Program-made: the position numbers and the translations under genes
Assembly: GCF_000737335.2 (NCBI RefSeq)
Contig: NZ_JMCC02000020.1
Span: 1-64,000 of the forward strand
From: Enhygromyxa salina
Lineage (GTDB): Bacteria > Myxococcota_A > Polyangia > Nannocystales > Nannocystaceae
Reading direction: 5' to 3'
DNA: 64,000 nt
In this document: positions 8,538-16,787 of the stretch, in pieces
Position numbering within the stretch: position 1 is the stretch's first letter
How the letters are laid out: each line of letters opens with the position of its first letter
The notes under the pieces: generated by a model
What the model was told of the DNA's origin: nothing
Database searches by the model: none
Seen by the model: only the letters and a program-made list of their open reading frames with translations

Positions 8538-9164
8538 ATGGGCCTCGCAATCGGCGTTGGTGTTCTCGCAGATCTCATCATCCACGACGCCGAGGGGGCC
8601 GACTGGATGCGAACTTCGATCGAGGGGGTCAACCAGGCCCTCGAGGCCAACGAGCTGCCGCAACACGACGAGCCCGAGAGCTTTGCGACGCCGCTGCACG
8701 AGCTGTGTCACGGGTGCACGAGCTTCCCCTACAGCTTTCTGCACTACTTGCGTCGGGCCTACGCGCATATGCGTGAGGGCCAGCCCGTGCCCGACGACAA
8801 CGAAATGCGGCCCGAGCACGACAGCGTGATCGAGGACGCCGCGATGATGATGGACTCGCACTTGCTGTGCCACTCCGACGCCGAAGGCCACTATGTGCCG
8901 ATCGACTTCAGCGACGTGATCTTCGATGACGAACTCGTCGGGGGCATGCTCGGCTCGAGCCAAGCGTTGCTGCGCGAGCTGATCGAGGTCGCGCCGCACA
9001 TCGACGTGACGCTCGAGGGTGGTCGCCCCACGCCCGCCTGTGAGGCACAGCTGCGCGTGATCGAGGACAGCGGCCGGCTGTGGCGCGAGCGCTTGGTCTG
9101 GTACACGCTGTTCGAGGCCGCGACGATCAGCATCGAGCACCGCACGCTGATCGTGTTTCACTGA
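8538..9164 (+). CDS. Conserved-looking hypothetical protein
   Basis: A 208-residue acidic, soluble protein starting at ATG 8538, with no signal peptide or membrane span. Features include an N-terminal GLAIGVGVLADLI, a Cys/His cluster LHELCHGCTSFPYSF near residues 55-70 that could bind a metal, and a block of Asp/Glu-rich helices. The C-terminus has LWRERLVWYTLFEAATISIE. I do not recognise the family with certainty; the look is that of a compact cytoplasmic protein. It stands alone, with the IS91 fragment upstream and a decayed stretch downstream. The clean high third-position G/C supports it being real. Confidence 0.8.
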   Translation: MGLAIGVGVLADLIIHDAEGADWMRTSIEGVNQALEANELPQHDEPESFATPLHELCHGCTSFPYSFLHYLRRAYAHMREGQPVPDDNEMRPEHDSVIEDAAMMMDSHLLCHSDAEGHYVPIDFSDVIFDDELVGGMLGSSQALLRELIEVAPHIDVTLEGGRPTPACEAQLRVIEDSGRLWRERLVWYTLFEAATISIEHRTLIVFH

Positions 9165-9271
9165 GACTGAGGGTAGCCGAGCTCCTGGGCCGCGAGCGCG
9201 GCGTCGCGCGCCGACTGATCTGGCTTGTTGGTCGTGACTGATGATGAGGCTCGACAGCGCCGGCCGTTGGG

Positions 9272-9391
9272 GCCCAGCATGTCGAGGTGGACCCGCTGAC
9301 CGCTGCCCTGTGTGCTGGCGACTTCGACCCCGAGATCGCGCTGCCGATCCTCGCGCGCTGCCGATCTGGCCACGCTCGACTTGGTCTGTGA
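9272..9391 (+). pseudogene. Short decayed coding fragment
   Basis: The 308-bp gap at 9165-9472 contains a 39-codon open stretch ending in TGA at 9389-9391, reading AQHVEVDPLTAALCAGDFDP then EIALPILARCRSGHARLGL. Residue composition and codon bias look coding, but there is no start codon and the upstream sequence is broken. It resembles the tail of a lost gene whose family I cannot name. The remainder of the gap shows nothing. Confidence 0.35.
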
Positions 9392-9472
9392 CGGACCAGG
9401 CGAGCGCTGACGTTCACCGATCTACTTCCGACACGATCGGAGGCGTAGTATGCTCCGCCCCCAAGGAGCGCC

Positions 9473-10747
9473 GTGGACCTGACCGAATTCGATACCTACG
9501 CCGCCAAGGCCCGTGAGCATCTTGTCGGCAACGAGCCGAAACTAGCGGCACGCCAGCTGCGCTTTGCCGCTCAGGCCTCCGGTTTGGATGCCGACGACCG
9601 CAGACTGACTACGGTGTGTGCGTTGTTGGTGGAGATCGGCGAGCAGATGGGCCTGGACGAACTGCTGGAGGCGGCGTCTGCTGCCTCGAGTCGCGAGCCA
9701 CAAGCGTTGTACGACCTTGGCTATCAACTGCTGGAGGTCGGTCTTCCCCTCATCGCCGTGCCGCTGCTGCGGCGGCTGAACGCCGACGTGCCCGGAGAAG
9801 CAGCGGTGGTTCAGGAGCTGGCCGCGGCGTTGGAACAGGCGAATCGCAACGGTGAGGCGCGCGATCTGTTGCTCGCCAATCCCGCGTTGCTGGAGGCGTT
9901 CTGGCCCAGGTACTTGCTGTGCTTCAACGCGATCGCGGCGGGCGATGTGGACACGGCGAGGGCTCACTCGACGGCCTTGGTCCCAACCGAGTTGGACCAC
10001 AACAGCGCCGCCGAACGCATCACGCAGATGCTCAATCGGGCGGCTCGCGCGGAGGGGCTGTGCGCGCTCGATGCCTCCGATCTGCGCGGCTGGCATTATG
10101 TGATCAACGGTGGCTTGCTGCTTCATATCTCGCCCTACGGCTTCAATGAGGGCATGCAGGGCCGCTACGCTTATACCCAAGACAGCCCCAGCGCGATTCG
10201 ACGTGAGCTGGAGCGACTGATCGCGCTGCTCGACGTGCTCGAGTGGGCGCCCGCGGCGTTCCTCGAGCTGCCCGAGCAGGGCAGCCAGGCCGTTGCGCGC
10301 GCGCTCGGAGCTTTGACCGGGACGCCTGTCTTGCCGTTCGCGCATGGCCGTTGTGGGTTGGTCGTCGCCTACGACCTGGCAACCCTCACGCCAGAGGTGG
10401 CGGAGGCGCTCGCGGCTGCAACGGACGCGCGGCTGTTCGCTCGGGCGGCCTGCTGGACCGATCCGCCGTTCCGAGTGCCGGACATCGTCGGCTTGCTGCA
10501 CCAGCACCTCGTGGGCCCCTGGGACGCGTCGCTTCGCCCTGGGCCCGACGGGAAAAAGATGGTCGAGGCTCCGGCCTCGGACGAACCTCCCGACGTCTGG
10601 GCCGAGCGGATCACGGCCGCCGTGGTCGAGCCGGAGGAAGAGCCGGAATTTGATCCGATCGAACCCGTGCTCGCGCTGGGCAGTCGGGGTCTCGAGCCGT
10701 CCGATCGCTGGTTTGACGGCCCCGTGCGGTCGAGTCGGTTCGGATGA
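9473..10747 (+). CDS. TPR-like cytoplasmic protein of unknown function
   Basis: A 424-residue protein with a GTG start. The first 200 residues are paired amphipathic helices with TPR-like spacing (around LAARQLRFAAQASGL, LYDLGYQLLEVGLPLIAVPL and VVQELAAALEQANRNGEA). The C-terminal 200 residues form a mixed domain with GWHYVINGGLLLHISPYG and many Trp/Pro residues, ending in an acidic Glu/Pro tail. No signal peptide or membrane span is present, so it should be cytoplasmic. Proteins of this kind often act as adaptors, but nothing here identifies a partner. It is intact and monocistronic, 30 bp from the stop of the convergent methyltransferase gene. Confidence 0.82.
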   Translation: MDLTEFDTYAAKAREHLVGNEPKLAARQLRFAAQASGLDADDRRLTTVCALLVEIGEQMGLDELLEAASAASSREPQALYDLGYQLLEVGLPLIAVPLLRRLNADVPGEAAVVQELAAALEQANRNGEARDLLLANPALLEAFWPRYLLCFNAIAAGDVDTARAHSTALVPTELDHNSAAERITQMLNRAARAEGLCALDASDLRGWHYVINGGLLLHISPYGFNEGMQGRYAYTQDSPSAIRRELERLIALLDVLEWAPAAFLELPEQGSQAVARALGALTGTPVLPFAHGRCGLVVAYDLATLTPEVAEALAAATDARLFARAACWTDPPFRVPDIVGLLHQHLVGPWDASLRPGPDGKKMVEAPASDEPPDVWAERITAAVVEPEEEPEFDPIEPVLALGSRGLEPSDRWFDGPVRSSRFG

Positions 10748-10777
10748 GGGGCTGCTCGTGGCCCTCGCCAAATTTGG

Positions 10778-11380
10778 CTAGCGAGGGTCGCGTTCTCGGC
10801 GTGTCAACCAGACGGTGTGTCCGCCGCAATCCGGATCACTCACTCGGTGCACGAGCACGACAAAGCCATGTTGATGGAGCAGCTCTCGGTATTCCTCCGA
10901 GGCCAAACTGGCATGGTAGAGGGGCGTCCCAAACAAAGGGCTGATGGCCGTGCCGTGGTGAGTGCCTGATGTGAACAGCAGCAGCCCTCCGAGCGCCGTG
11001 TGTTCAGCGAAGCGCGGGAACATTGCGCGCTGGTCGTCTGGATCGAGGTGGAAGAAGCTGTCCCATGCCACGACCACTTCGAACGCACCACCCAGCGCCA
11101 CCTCCCGCATATCGCCCAACCGCCATTCGACCTCCGGGAAGCGTTCGCGCGCGAGCGCCAGCAAGGATGGCTCGGCGTCAATACCGGTGACCCGATAGCC
11201 GCTCTCGAGGAACCAACGCCCAATCGGCTCCCCACCCCCGCAGCCCAGGTCGAGCACCCTCGCCGGCGCTGGCACGGCAGCTCGGACGCGCTCCAGATAG
11301 CTGCGCTCGTTCAACTCGCGCGCTCGCTCGGCGTCAAAGCGGAGACCGTGGGCTGCGTAGAACTGTTTGACCCTGCTCAC
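10778..11380 (-). CDS. Class I SAM-dependent methyltransferase
   Basis: About 200 residues counted from a GTG at 11380 (VSRVKQFYAAHGLRFDAERA); the frame is open further upstream to 11521, but that extension is Arg/Trp-rich and not convincing. Motif I is VLDLGCGGGEPIGRWF, followed by GYRVTGIDAEPSLLALAR (acidic ribose-binding residue) and the motif II region FEVVVAWDSFFHLDPDDQR, so the SAM-binding fold is complete. It looks like a small-molecule methyltransferase of the type 11/25 class; the acceptor is unknown. It has no linked pathway genes and is convergent with the TPR gene. Confidence 0.88.
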   Translation of the reverse strand: MSRVKQFYAAHGLRFDAERARELNERSYLERVRAAVPAPARVLDLGCGGGEPIGRWFLESGYRVTGIDAEPSLLALARERFPEVEWRLGDMREVALGGAFEVVVAWDSFFHLDPDDQRAMFPRFAEHTALGGLLLFTSGTHHGTAISPLFGTPLYHASLASEEYRELLHQHGFVVLVHRVSDPDCGGHTVWLTRRERDPR

Positions 11381-11545
11381 CGGCACGATGGTAGCGCGGG
11401 TCCAGAGCGACCACGCTCGCGCACAACATCGAGGCTGCCGGTGTCTGGCCAATCGAGTGGACAGGTGACCTTCGTGAGCGAGCCGCTGCGCACCACCTGG
11501 CAGGGCACGCCACCACGGCATGAAGCCTTCCTCGTGTCGGCGACT

Positions 11546-12829
11546 TCAGGTCAGACGCAGGATCCCGTCTTTGTCGGGCTCCACCCACCCGGCGAAGTCC
11601 CGGCTGTACGCACCCGTGCTCCACCAGCCTCGGCCGAGATCGAGGGTCCGGACCTGCGGCCAGGCATGGGTGACAGCGCGCAGCGAGCCCACGTCGTGAT
11701 CCTCATCGAGCCAGGTTGCGGCGATCTGACTGAGGTCGACGTGCACGACGCTTGGCGGCAGCGGCATCTGGGCGAGCGTTCGCCAGTGTCGCCCATCGCC
11801 ATGAAACGCCAAGCGCAGGCTTCGGAGCGCGGGCCAGCCCCCGATCCACGTGGACTCGATCGGCGGCTGCCAGCTCACGACCAGGATGTCGAGCCACTCG
11901 ATTCGGTTCGTCCACTGCGAGGCGGAGATCGCAGCGAGCAGCTCGAAGGGGGTGCCGCCGCGGGCTCGCAGGCGGCGCGGGAGCTGAATCCACGGACGCT
12001 CGGCTTCCTGGGTCGTCCACAGCTCGTCGGCGGCGCAGGCATCGAGGGGCCAGGCTGCAGTCGCGCTCAGGATCTCGCTCGCGGTCTCGGATGCCCAGCC
12101 GTCATCGTCGGCGATCTGAAGCAAGCTCGATAGTGTCTGCCAGCGTCCGGTGGACGCCTCGGCGAGCTCGCGGGCGAGCGTTCGCGCCTCGGTCCAGCGA
12201 GCTGACTCGGGGGGCGGAAGCGGAGCCGGATTTATGGCCTCGGCGACCCGATCAAAGGAGAATCGCTCACCGAGCGCCTTGGCACAGGCCGCGACTCCAG
12301 CCTCTGACGCCCGGCCGACGTTCATGATCACGGCCAGCCGCTCGAGTCGCCGCCAGGGCACGGCAGCCAGGCGCTCGAGCGCGAGATCATCGAGAGCCGC
12401 GAGGCAGATCTTCAAGCTCCGCAGACCCTGGACCCACGGCGCCTCGGTTAGACGGCTCCAGCCCTGAAGGCTCAGTCGATCGGGCGAGGACAGCACCAGC
12501 TGCTCGAGTCCGTTTAGGCTCGTGCTGGCACACAGCGCTTCGACCTGAACATCGCCAATGCCCCGGCCGGAGAGCTCGAGCGCCTGGAGCTCCCGCTGGG
12601 CAATTGCCGCGATCACCTTCGTTGGCACGCATGCGTCGCTGTGCAGCTTCAGATGGTTCAGCGCTGGCGTGTGGCTTGGCAGCACGAGAGCGAGGAAGGC
12701 GTCGGTGTCCGGCCACCACCGGTCGACCTCGAGCTCGATGTGGGGCAGCTCTTCGGTCGCAGTCAGGTCCAACCACAGCCGAAGCTCGGCCGGATGGGCG
12801 AGGTGCAGCACGAACGCGGTGTCGGTCAT
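11546..12829 (-). CDS. Leucine-rich-repeat-like protein
   Basis: About 427 residues from an ATG at 12829, which has a GAGG ribosome site 5 nt upstream; an in-frame ATG at 12874 is less well placed. Irregular leucine-rich repeats occur in two blocks, for example LQALELSGRGIGDVQVEALC and LEQLVLSSPDRLSLQGWSRL in the N-terminal half, and LRSLRLAFHGDGRHWRTLAQ with VRTLDLGRGWWSTG near the C-terminus. This resembles the repeat proteins common in Nannocystaceae, sometimes annotated as TIGR02996/LRR proteins. It has no signal peptide and probably mediates protein binding in the cytoplasm. The gene appears intact. Confidence 0.8.
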   Translation of the reverse strand: MTDTAFVLHLAHPAELRLWLDLTATEELPHIELEVDRWWPDTDAFLALVLPSHTPALNHLKLHSDACVPTKVIAAIAQRELQALELSGRGIGDVQVEALCASTSLNGLEQLVLSSPDRLSLQGWSRLTEAPWVQGLRSLKICLAALDDLALERLAAVPWRRLERLAVIMNVGRASEAGVAACAKALGERFSFDRVAEAINPAPLPPPESARWTEARTLARELAEASTGRWQTLSSLLQIADDDGWASETASEILSATAAWPLDACAADELWTTQEAERPWIQLPRRLRARGGTPFELLAAISASQWTNRIEWLDILVVSWQPPIESTWIGGWPALRSLRLAFHGDGRHWRTLAQMPLPPSVVHVDLSQIAATWLDEDHDVGSLRAVTHAWPQVRTLDLGRGWWSTGAYSRDFAGWVEPDKDGILRLT

Positions 12830-12884
12830 CGGAGCCTCGCGCGTCCTTTGTAGGATCCCACGGAGGATCGCCAAGCGTCGGAGG

Positions 12885-12990
12885 TTACTGTGAAAACTGC
12901 TCGCGCAGGTAAACCGGCGGGGCGTGTTCGGCCGACTCGGACATGCGGTGCCTCACTTCGTGCAGACCGAGGTGTGCGACAACGCCGAGG
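12885..12990 (-). pseudogene. C-terminal gene fragment with an HExxH-like motif
   Basis: On the minus strand, the frame ending with TAA at 12887-12885 reads EYVLGVVAHLGLHEVRHRMS then ESAEHAPPVYLREQFSQ. It looks like a genuine protein C-terminus and contains LHEVRH, which fits the HExxH zinc-metalloprotease pattern, though such a short match can be chance. Upstream the frame runs straight into the palindrome at 12990-13033 and loses coding character, so the 5' part has been replaced. I infer a truncated gene. Confidence 0.3.
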
Positions 12991-13033
12991 ACGTACTCGG
13001 ACAACCTCGTCGACGAGGTTGTCCGAGTACGTC
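12990..13033. repeat. Perfect 44-bp palindrome
   Basis: Each arm of 22 bp is the exact reverse complement of the other with no loop, centred between 13011 and 13012; the left arm begins gacgtactcggacaacctcg. It sits exactly between an IS91 transposase fragment and an unrelated C-terminal gene fragment. A zero-loop perfect palindrome of this size is uncommon in bacterial chromosomes and can extrude as a cruciform. It could be a rearrangement scar (head-to-head junction) or a binding/resolution site. Confidence 0.95.
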
Positions 13034-13039
13034 AGCCGT

Positions 13040-13138
13040 GCGCCGGCCCGTGCATGGCGGGCAGAACCCTCGCTGCTTGCACGAGTACGCGGCGGGGAGC
13101 GACTCGCCACATTGCCGGCAGCAAGCGGCGCCAGAGCA
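13040..13138 (-). pseudogene. IS91-family transposase zinc-finger fragment
   Basis: The minus strand encodes CRQCGESLPAAYSCKQRGFC followed by PPCTGRR. This is the N-terminal zinc-binding domain of IS91-type transposases (CxxCG....afSCKxRGFCPsCgxRR). Past GRR the expected continuation, with DNLVDEVV replacing the usual AxHLVDEVL, appears in another frame inside the palindrome, so a frameshift separates them. No catalytic domain follows. It is a clear fossil of an IS91 element. Confidence 0.75.
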
Positions 13139-13148
13139 GTTGCACGCT

Positions 13149-13556
13149 ATGCTCTCTCGCGTGCGCTACCTACGTCTATCCGGTCCGTTGGGCTGCCTCG
13201 CCAGGTTGGCGTGGCAGATCGGGCTCGCCACGGCGCTCGTCGGCGGAGGCGCGTTGATGGTTGCCGACGCGCCGCTGGTGATGGTCGGACCGATGCAGTT
13301 CGCCGCGCTCGTGTTCTGGATTGCGATCGGTAGCTTCATCGTCAGCATCGAGGGCCGCCTACCGCTGGAGACCCGGGAGGACCCGCCGGAGCTCTTGGAC
13401 CGCAGGTACCCAACGCAGCGTCGTCGATTGGCGGCGATGCTCGTCGCCTACCAGCTGTACCAAGTGACCGTGCTCGTGCTCGTGCTCGTGTCGGTCAAAT
13501 TCTGGCTCGATTGCGTGGCCTCCTACGCCGTGTACCACAGCTGGGGTTCATGGTAG
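13149..13556 (+). CDS. Small integral membrane protein
   Basis: A 135-residue protein from ATG 13149; the frame is open upstream to 12924, but that part lies over the IS91 fossil and palindrome and is not coding-like. It has two tightly spaced helices (LARLAWQIGLATALVGGGAL and QFAALVFWIAIGSFIVSI), a polar loop with LPLETREDPPELLDRR, and a third hydrophobic stretch (YQLYQVTVLVLVLVSVKFWL) near the C-terminus. No family is recognised. It is monocistronic. Confidence 0.62.
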   Translation: MLSRVRYLRLSGPLGCLARLAWQIGLATALVGGGALMVADAPLVMVGPMQFAALVFWIAIGSFIVSIEGRLPLETREDPPELLDRRYPTQRRRLAAMLVAYQLYQVTVLVLVLVSVKFWLDCVASYAVYHSWGSW

Positions 13557-13770
13557 CCGACGAACTCCACGGCCACGAACACTCGCGCAATCCGACCTCG
13601 TGAAGAAGCGATGAACACTCTCTGTCGAGAGTATGCGGAAAATGGTCGCATTGAATACGGCGTTTTCCCTAGGTCTGTACGACTACCGGGAGGACCAGGA
13701 TTAGCAGGAACCAAAGGGAGACAGCCGGACAGGTCATCCTTGCGCCTGCGGCGTACTTGTCGCGCCAGAT

Positions 13771-13811
13771 CCCCGCTGCTGCCCGTTCGCGGGGCGTAGC
13801 GGGGTTTGTTT
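13771..13811 (+). terminator. GC hairpin followed by T-rich tract (terminator or leader attenuator)
   Basis: An outer stem ccccgct/agcgggg encloses an inner cccg-ttcg-cggg hairpin, followed by tttgttt at 13805-13811. On the plus strand this is a plausible intrinsic terminator for the membrane-protein gene ending at 13556. It also lies in the leader of the 13883 gene and directly after a 62-codon open frame (13611-13799), so attenuation is possible. Nothing else was seen in the 326-bp gap 13557-13882. Confidence 0.45.
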
Positions 13812-13882
13812 AAACGATCTTCGCTCAATACGGACTCCCCCTTCGAAGCGTCGAATGACTCGGCGCCCAGAAAGGAACAACG

Positions 13883-14224
13883 ATGGCTGAAAAACTCACT
13901 TGTAACGGCGTGATCATCAATGGCTCGAGCACGAAGTTCGACTTGACCTGCACCACTGACGGCGACTGGATCACCAAGCCCAAGACACCGCTGCTCGCGG
14001 GTGAAACCGCCACCTTCGAGGTCCAAAAGCCCGTCAACCTCGACTTCTCGATCATCTGCAAGGACGCAGAAGGCACGCAGATCAACTGCAGCGGGGACAT
14101 GCACCATGGCGCCCAGGCCAACAAGTTTCAGGTCGCGGTGACCCCTACGGGCAAGTATGGCGCGGTCGTGGACCCGGCGAAGACACGCGAGAACCCGGCC
14201 GCGGTGAGCTGGACGATCAGCTGA
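13883..14224 (+). CDS. Small beta-sandwich-like protein, possibly aegerolysin-like
   Basis: A 113-residue protein with a good ribosome site (aaagga, 6 nt before ATG). The pattern of an N-terminal CNGVIINGSSTKFDLTCTT, then GDWITKPKTPLLAGETATFE and alternating strands to a C-terminal VSWTIS recalls small secreted-type beta-sandwich proteins such as aegerolysins (an N-S-S segment, a GxW-xxP segment, then xAGxTxxF). The match is weak and the protein has four Cys residues, so I propose this only as a possibility. There is no signal peptide. Lower G/C than its neighbours and a long leader with a hairpin suggest a highly regulated or acquired gene. Its stop overlaps that of the convergent MYXO-CTERM gene by 8 bp. 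Confidence 0.78.
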   Translation: MAEKLTCNGVIINGSSTKFDLTCTTDGDWITKPKTPLLAGETATFEVQKPVNLDFSIICKDAEGTQINCSGDMHHGAQANKFQVAVTPTGKYGAVVDPAKTRENPAAVSWTIS

Positions 14225-15383
14225 GCCCAGACGGCGCGGCATCCGAGCCAACGGGCGCCCCACGTGCGAGCGCGGGGCGCCGTCGCCAGCCGAGCAGCAA
14301 CAAGCCCGCGAATGGCCACAGCATCGGCGCTCCGCCGCGAGGCTCGCTCGTGCAACCGCAGCCGCTCGCGCCGGCGTCATCCGCCAGACCGGGCCCAGTC
14401 TCGGCTCCGGTCTCGTCGGTCCCGTTGCCCTCGTCCCCGGTGTCCTCGTCACCGTCGCCGTCCCCACCGATCCCGGCGATCACCCCGATTCGCGCGAAGC
14501 CGTGGGCCGTCCATTCGCGCCCAAGCGGATCCGTGACGTCCAGTTTGATCAGCATCGAGCGCGACGCGGCGGCCTGTGGCGCTTCCCACGTCAGCTCGAA
14601 GCTGCCGTTTCGCGCGGGCAGGTCAGCCTCGAACACCTGCCACTGTGGATCGCCGGTGCTGGCCTCGACCCACGAGAGGCTCATCGTCGACCCGTCCATT
14701 GCGTCGACGCAGCCGCTGATCTCTACCGGCGCCCCGACAAACACGGTCTGCTCTTCAAACAACAGCGCCGCCGCCGGGGGACTCGCGGCGGGGTCGGGAT
14801 CGTCGACGATCTTGAACACCCCCGGATGCGGGGACCACAGGTTGAACCAGGGCTCGTAGGTGTAGCCCTCGACCACCCAGGTCCCGGCCGCGAGCGCGCT
14901 GGTGTCCCACACAACCGGCTCGGCGGCGGCCTCGAAGCTGATCGGGATGCGTGGGTCGTCGGGGGTGATCCGCGTGAAGCAGCCAGCCCACTGCGCGGCG
15001 CTGTCGAGGATGTCGCGGCTTGGATCAACGGCGTCTTGCGTGCCCAGGCCGAACATCTCGGCGGTCTCGACATCGAGCAAGTTGATCCAGTTGGGCAGGC
15101 GCTCGTCGAGATCGTGATCGCGGCAGAACCCGAAGAACTGGTGGGTGTGGCTGTCGAGCGGCTCGTCGACGAGATCCGGGACGTCCTCTTGCGGGATGTC
15201 GTAGTCGAGCAGGGCGACGGGGTCTTGGCTGCGATCGACGATCGTCACGCAGGGCGCGTCGCTCCAGTCGACGGGCGTCCGCACGCTCGCGGGCGGGTGG
15301 GCGAGAACCTGGCCCGGCGCGAGCGCGAGCACGACCGCCGGGCCAAGCCACGCCCACGAACACGGCGAATGGGGGGATCGCAT
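14217..15383 (-). CDS. Secreted protein with MYXO-CTERM anchor
   Basis: A 388-residue export protein. An N-terminal signal peptide ends near GQVLAHPP. The middle contains THQFFGFCRDHDLDERLPNW and Ig-like beta regions (VSWVEASTGDPQW-like strands at about 220-300). Then comes an acidic GDGDGDEDTGDEGNG linker, and the last 45 residues carry the MYXO-CTERM signal: GASGCGCTSEP, a hydrophobic helix (LWPFAGLLLLGW) and Arg residues. Such tails are processed and anchor proteins on the myxobacterial surface. The ATG overlaps the stop of the upstream propeller lipoprotein (TGATG), so the two are translationally coupled and probably work together at the cell surface. Confidence 0.88.
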   Translation of the reverse strand: MRSPHSPCSWAWLGPAVVLALAPGQVLAHPPASVRTPVDWSDAPCVTIVDRSQDPVALLDYDIPQEDVPDLVDEPLDSHTHQFFGFCRDHDLDERLPNWINLLDVETAEMFGLGTQDAVDPSRDILDSAAQWAGCFTRITPDDPRIPISFEAAAEPVVWDTSALAAGTWVVEGYTYEPWFNLWSPHPGVFKIVDDPDPAASPPAAALLFEEQTVFVGAPVEISGCVDAMDGSTMSLSWVEASTGDPQWQVFEADLPARNGSFELTWEAPQAAASRSMLIKLDVTDPLGREWTAHGFARIGVIAGIGGDGDGDEDTGDEGNGTDETGAETGPGLADDAGASGCGCTSEPRGGAPMLWPFAGLLLLGWRRRPALARGAPVGSDAAPSGLS

Positions 15384-16579
15384 CAGTCGGGGACCGAGAA
15401 CCTACGGACTTGATTCGCGGCCGCGTCGGCGATCCACATGTCACCCTGCGCGTCGAAGGCCATGCCCATCAAGCTGCCCGGGGGGTAACCGGTGTCGAGC
15501 CAGTCGAGCAGCACACCGTCGAGGTCGAAGCCAAACACCCGGCCCTGGATCGGGTCGCTCACGAACAGCACGCCGTCGACAAGCTCGAGCCCCGATGGGC
15601 TGCTCATCTCGACCGGAAGATCGGCGCCGTCAACGAGGGTGATCAGCTCCGCGTTGTCCATGCGGTTCATCTTGCAACCGTCGTAGTTGGGGTTGATCTG
15701 CGTGCCCATGCTCGCGGTCGTGGGATCCAGGCGAACGATGCGGCCGTTCTCCGTGTCGGCGGCGTACACGTAGGCGGTGTCGCGGTCGAACACCACGTGC
15801 GAGGGGATCGAGTGCTCATATCCAAGCTCACCGTTGGCGTAGCGGTAGATCTCGCCGTCGGTGTGGTCGGTGCCGCCAAGCCCGTGGTCGTCGTTGAACT
15901 TGTAGCGGGTCAGCGAGCCGTGGGTGCCGTCGTAGACCCAGTAGGTGTTCTCGTCCTCCCAGTCGATGCCCGACGACAGCGGGCTGTTGTGCAGCATGTC
16001 GAGGTGGCTGGTGTGCCCGCCCGTGAAGATGTTGAGATCCGAGGTCCACAGGGTTGGGCCCATGAAGCTGCCGTCGGCTGGATCGCCAGGCTGGGTCACG
16101 CCATTCTCTTGTTGGGCGGTGGCGAAGGTGCCCGGGGCCCCAAACGCGAGCGCGGCCGGCTTGGCCAGAAAGTGCGCGCCGTTGTCGAACTCGTTTTGCA
16201 GCTTGAGCGCCAGCTGGTTCGCAAGCCCCGCGTCTTGGTAGACGACGATCGAGAAGTCCTCGCGGTTGGTGACCCACAGCTCGCCCTCGACGCCGGGCTT
16301 GAACTCGACGTCGGTCGGAAATTTCAAGCCGTCGGCCGGCGACGAGATCACGGTGACGTCGAGGTTGGCGAGGTCGTGGGTGGTGTCGCCAAGGATCGGG
16401 AGCCCGACCAACGCCGGCTCGCCGTCGGTCTCGGTCCCATCCTCACCGGTGGTCTCGCCCGTCTCCGCGGTGTCGACCGTGGTGGCGCTCAGGCTCGCCA
16501 CGCCGTCGTCGCTGGCTTCGGAGCAGGCACCAAGTGCGAGGAGCGGTAGAGCCAGGAGTGGGAGGATTCGGGATCGCAT
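15383..16579 (-). CDS. NHL/SMP30-type beta-propeller lipoprotein
   Basis: About 398 residues from ATG 16579, chosen because it gives a clean signal and lipobox (LLALGAC); the frame is open further upstream without signal features. A Thr/Glu/Asp linker follows. The rest is a series of propeller blades with motifs such as FPTDVEFKPGVEGELWVTNR, VYAADTENGRIVRLDP and GMAFDAQGDMWIADAAANQV, typical of NHL or SMP30-like six-bladed propellers. His-rich GGHTSHLDMLHNS may bind metal. It is predicted to be an outer-membrane or surface lipoprotein that binds ligands or a lactone-type substrate. It is coupled to the MYXO-CTERM gene downstream. Confidence 0.87.
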   Translation of the reverse strand: MRSRILPLLALPLLALGACSEASDDGVASLSATTVDTAETGETTGEDGTETDGEPALVGLPILGDTTHDLANLDVTVISSPADGLKFPTDVEFKPGVEGELWVTNREDFSIVVYQDAGLANQLALKLQNEFDNGAHFLAKPAALAFGAPGTFATAQQENGVTQPGDPADGSFMGPTLWTSDLNIFTGGHTSHLDMLHNSPLSSGIDWEDENTYWVYDGTHGSLTRYKFNDDHGLGGTDHTDGEIYRYANGELGYEHSIPSHVVFDRDTAYVYAADTENGRIVRLDPTTASMGTQINPNYDGCKMNRMDNAELITLVDGADLPVEMSSPSGLELVDGVLFVSDPIQGRVFGFDLDGVLLDWLDTGYPPGSLMGMAFDAQGDMWIADAAANQVRRFSVPD

Positions 16580-16787
16580 GTTCGACGGGATTCGGCGGCT
16601 TTGATGGAGTTGAGGCCCACTCGAGCCTAATGCCATGTGTACCATTGCATACACGCGGCGCGGGGTTCGCCGGCTAAACGTGGGCAAATCAGGCCCAGAG
16701 GCCAGGGATCGCCGTGGGGCTCAGGCGGGCCGGTGACCCGGGCGCGGCTGGCACTGCCTGCGAGCGAGCGAGAACGCGACCGGGGGT

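Noticed and set aside
13611..13799. 62-codon open frame upstream of the 113-residue gene
   Set aside because: Has an ATG but weak ribosome site and Arg-rich end across a hairpin; kept only as a possible leader in the terminator entry.
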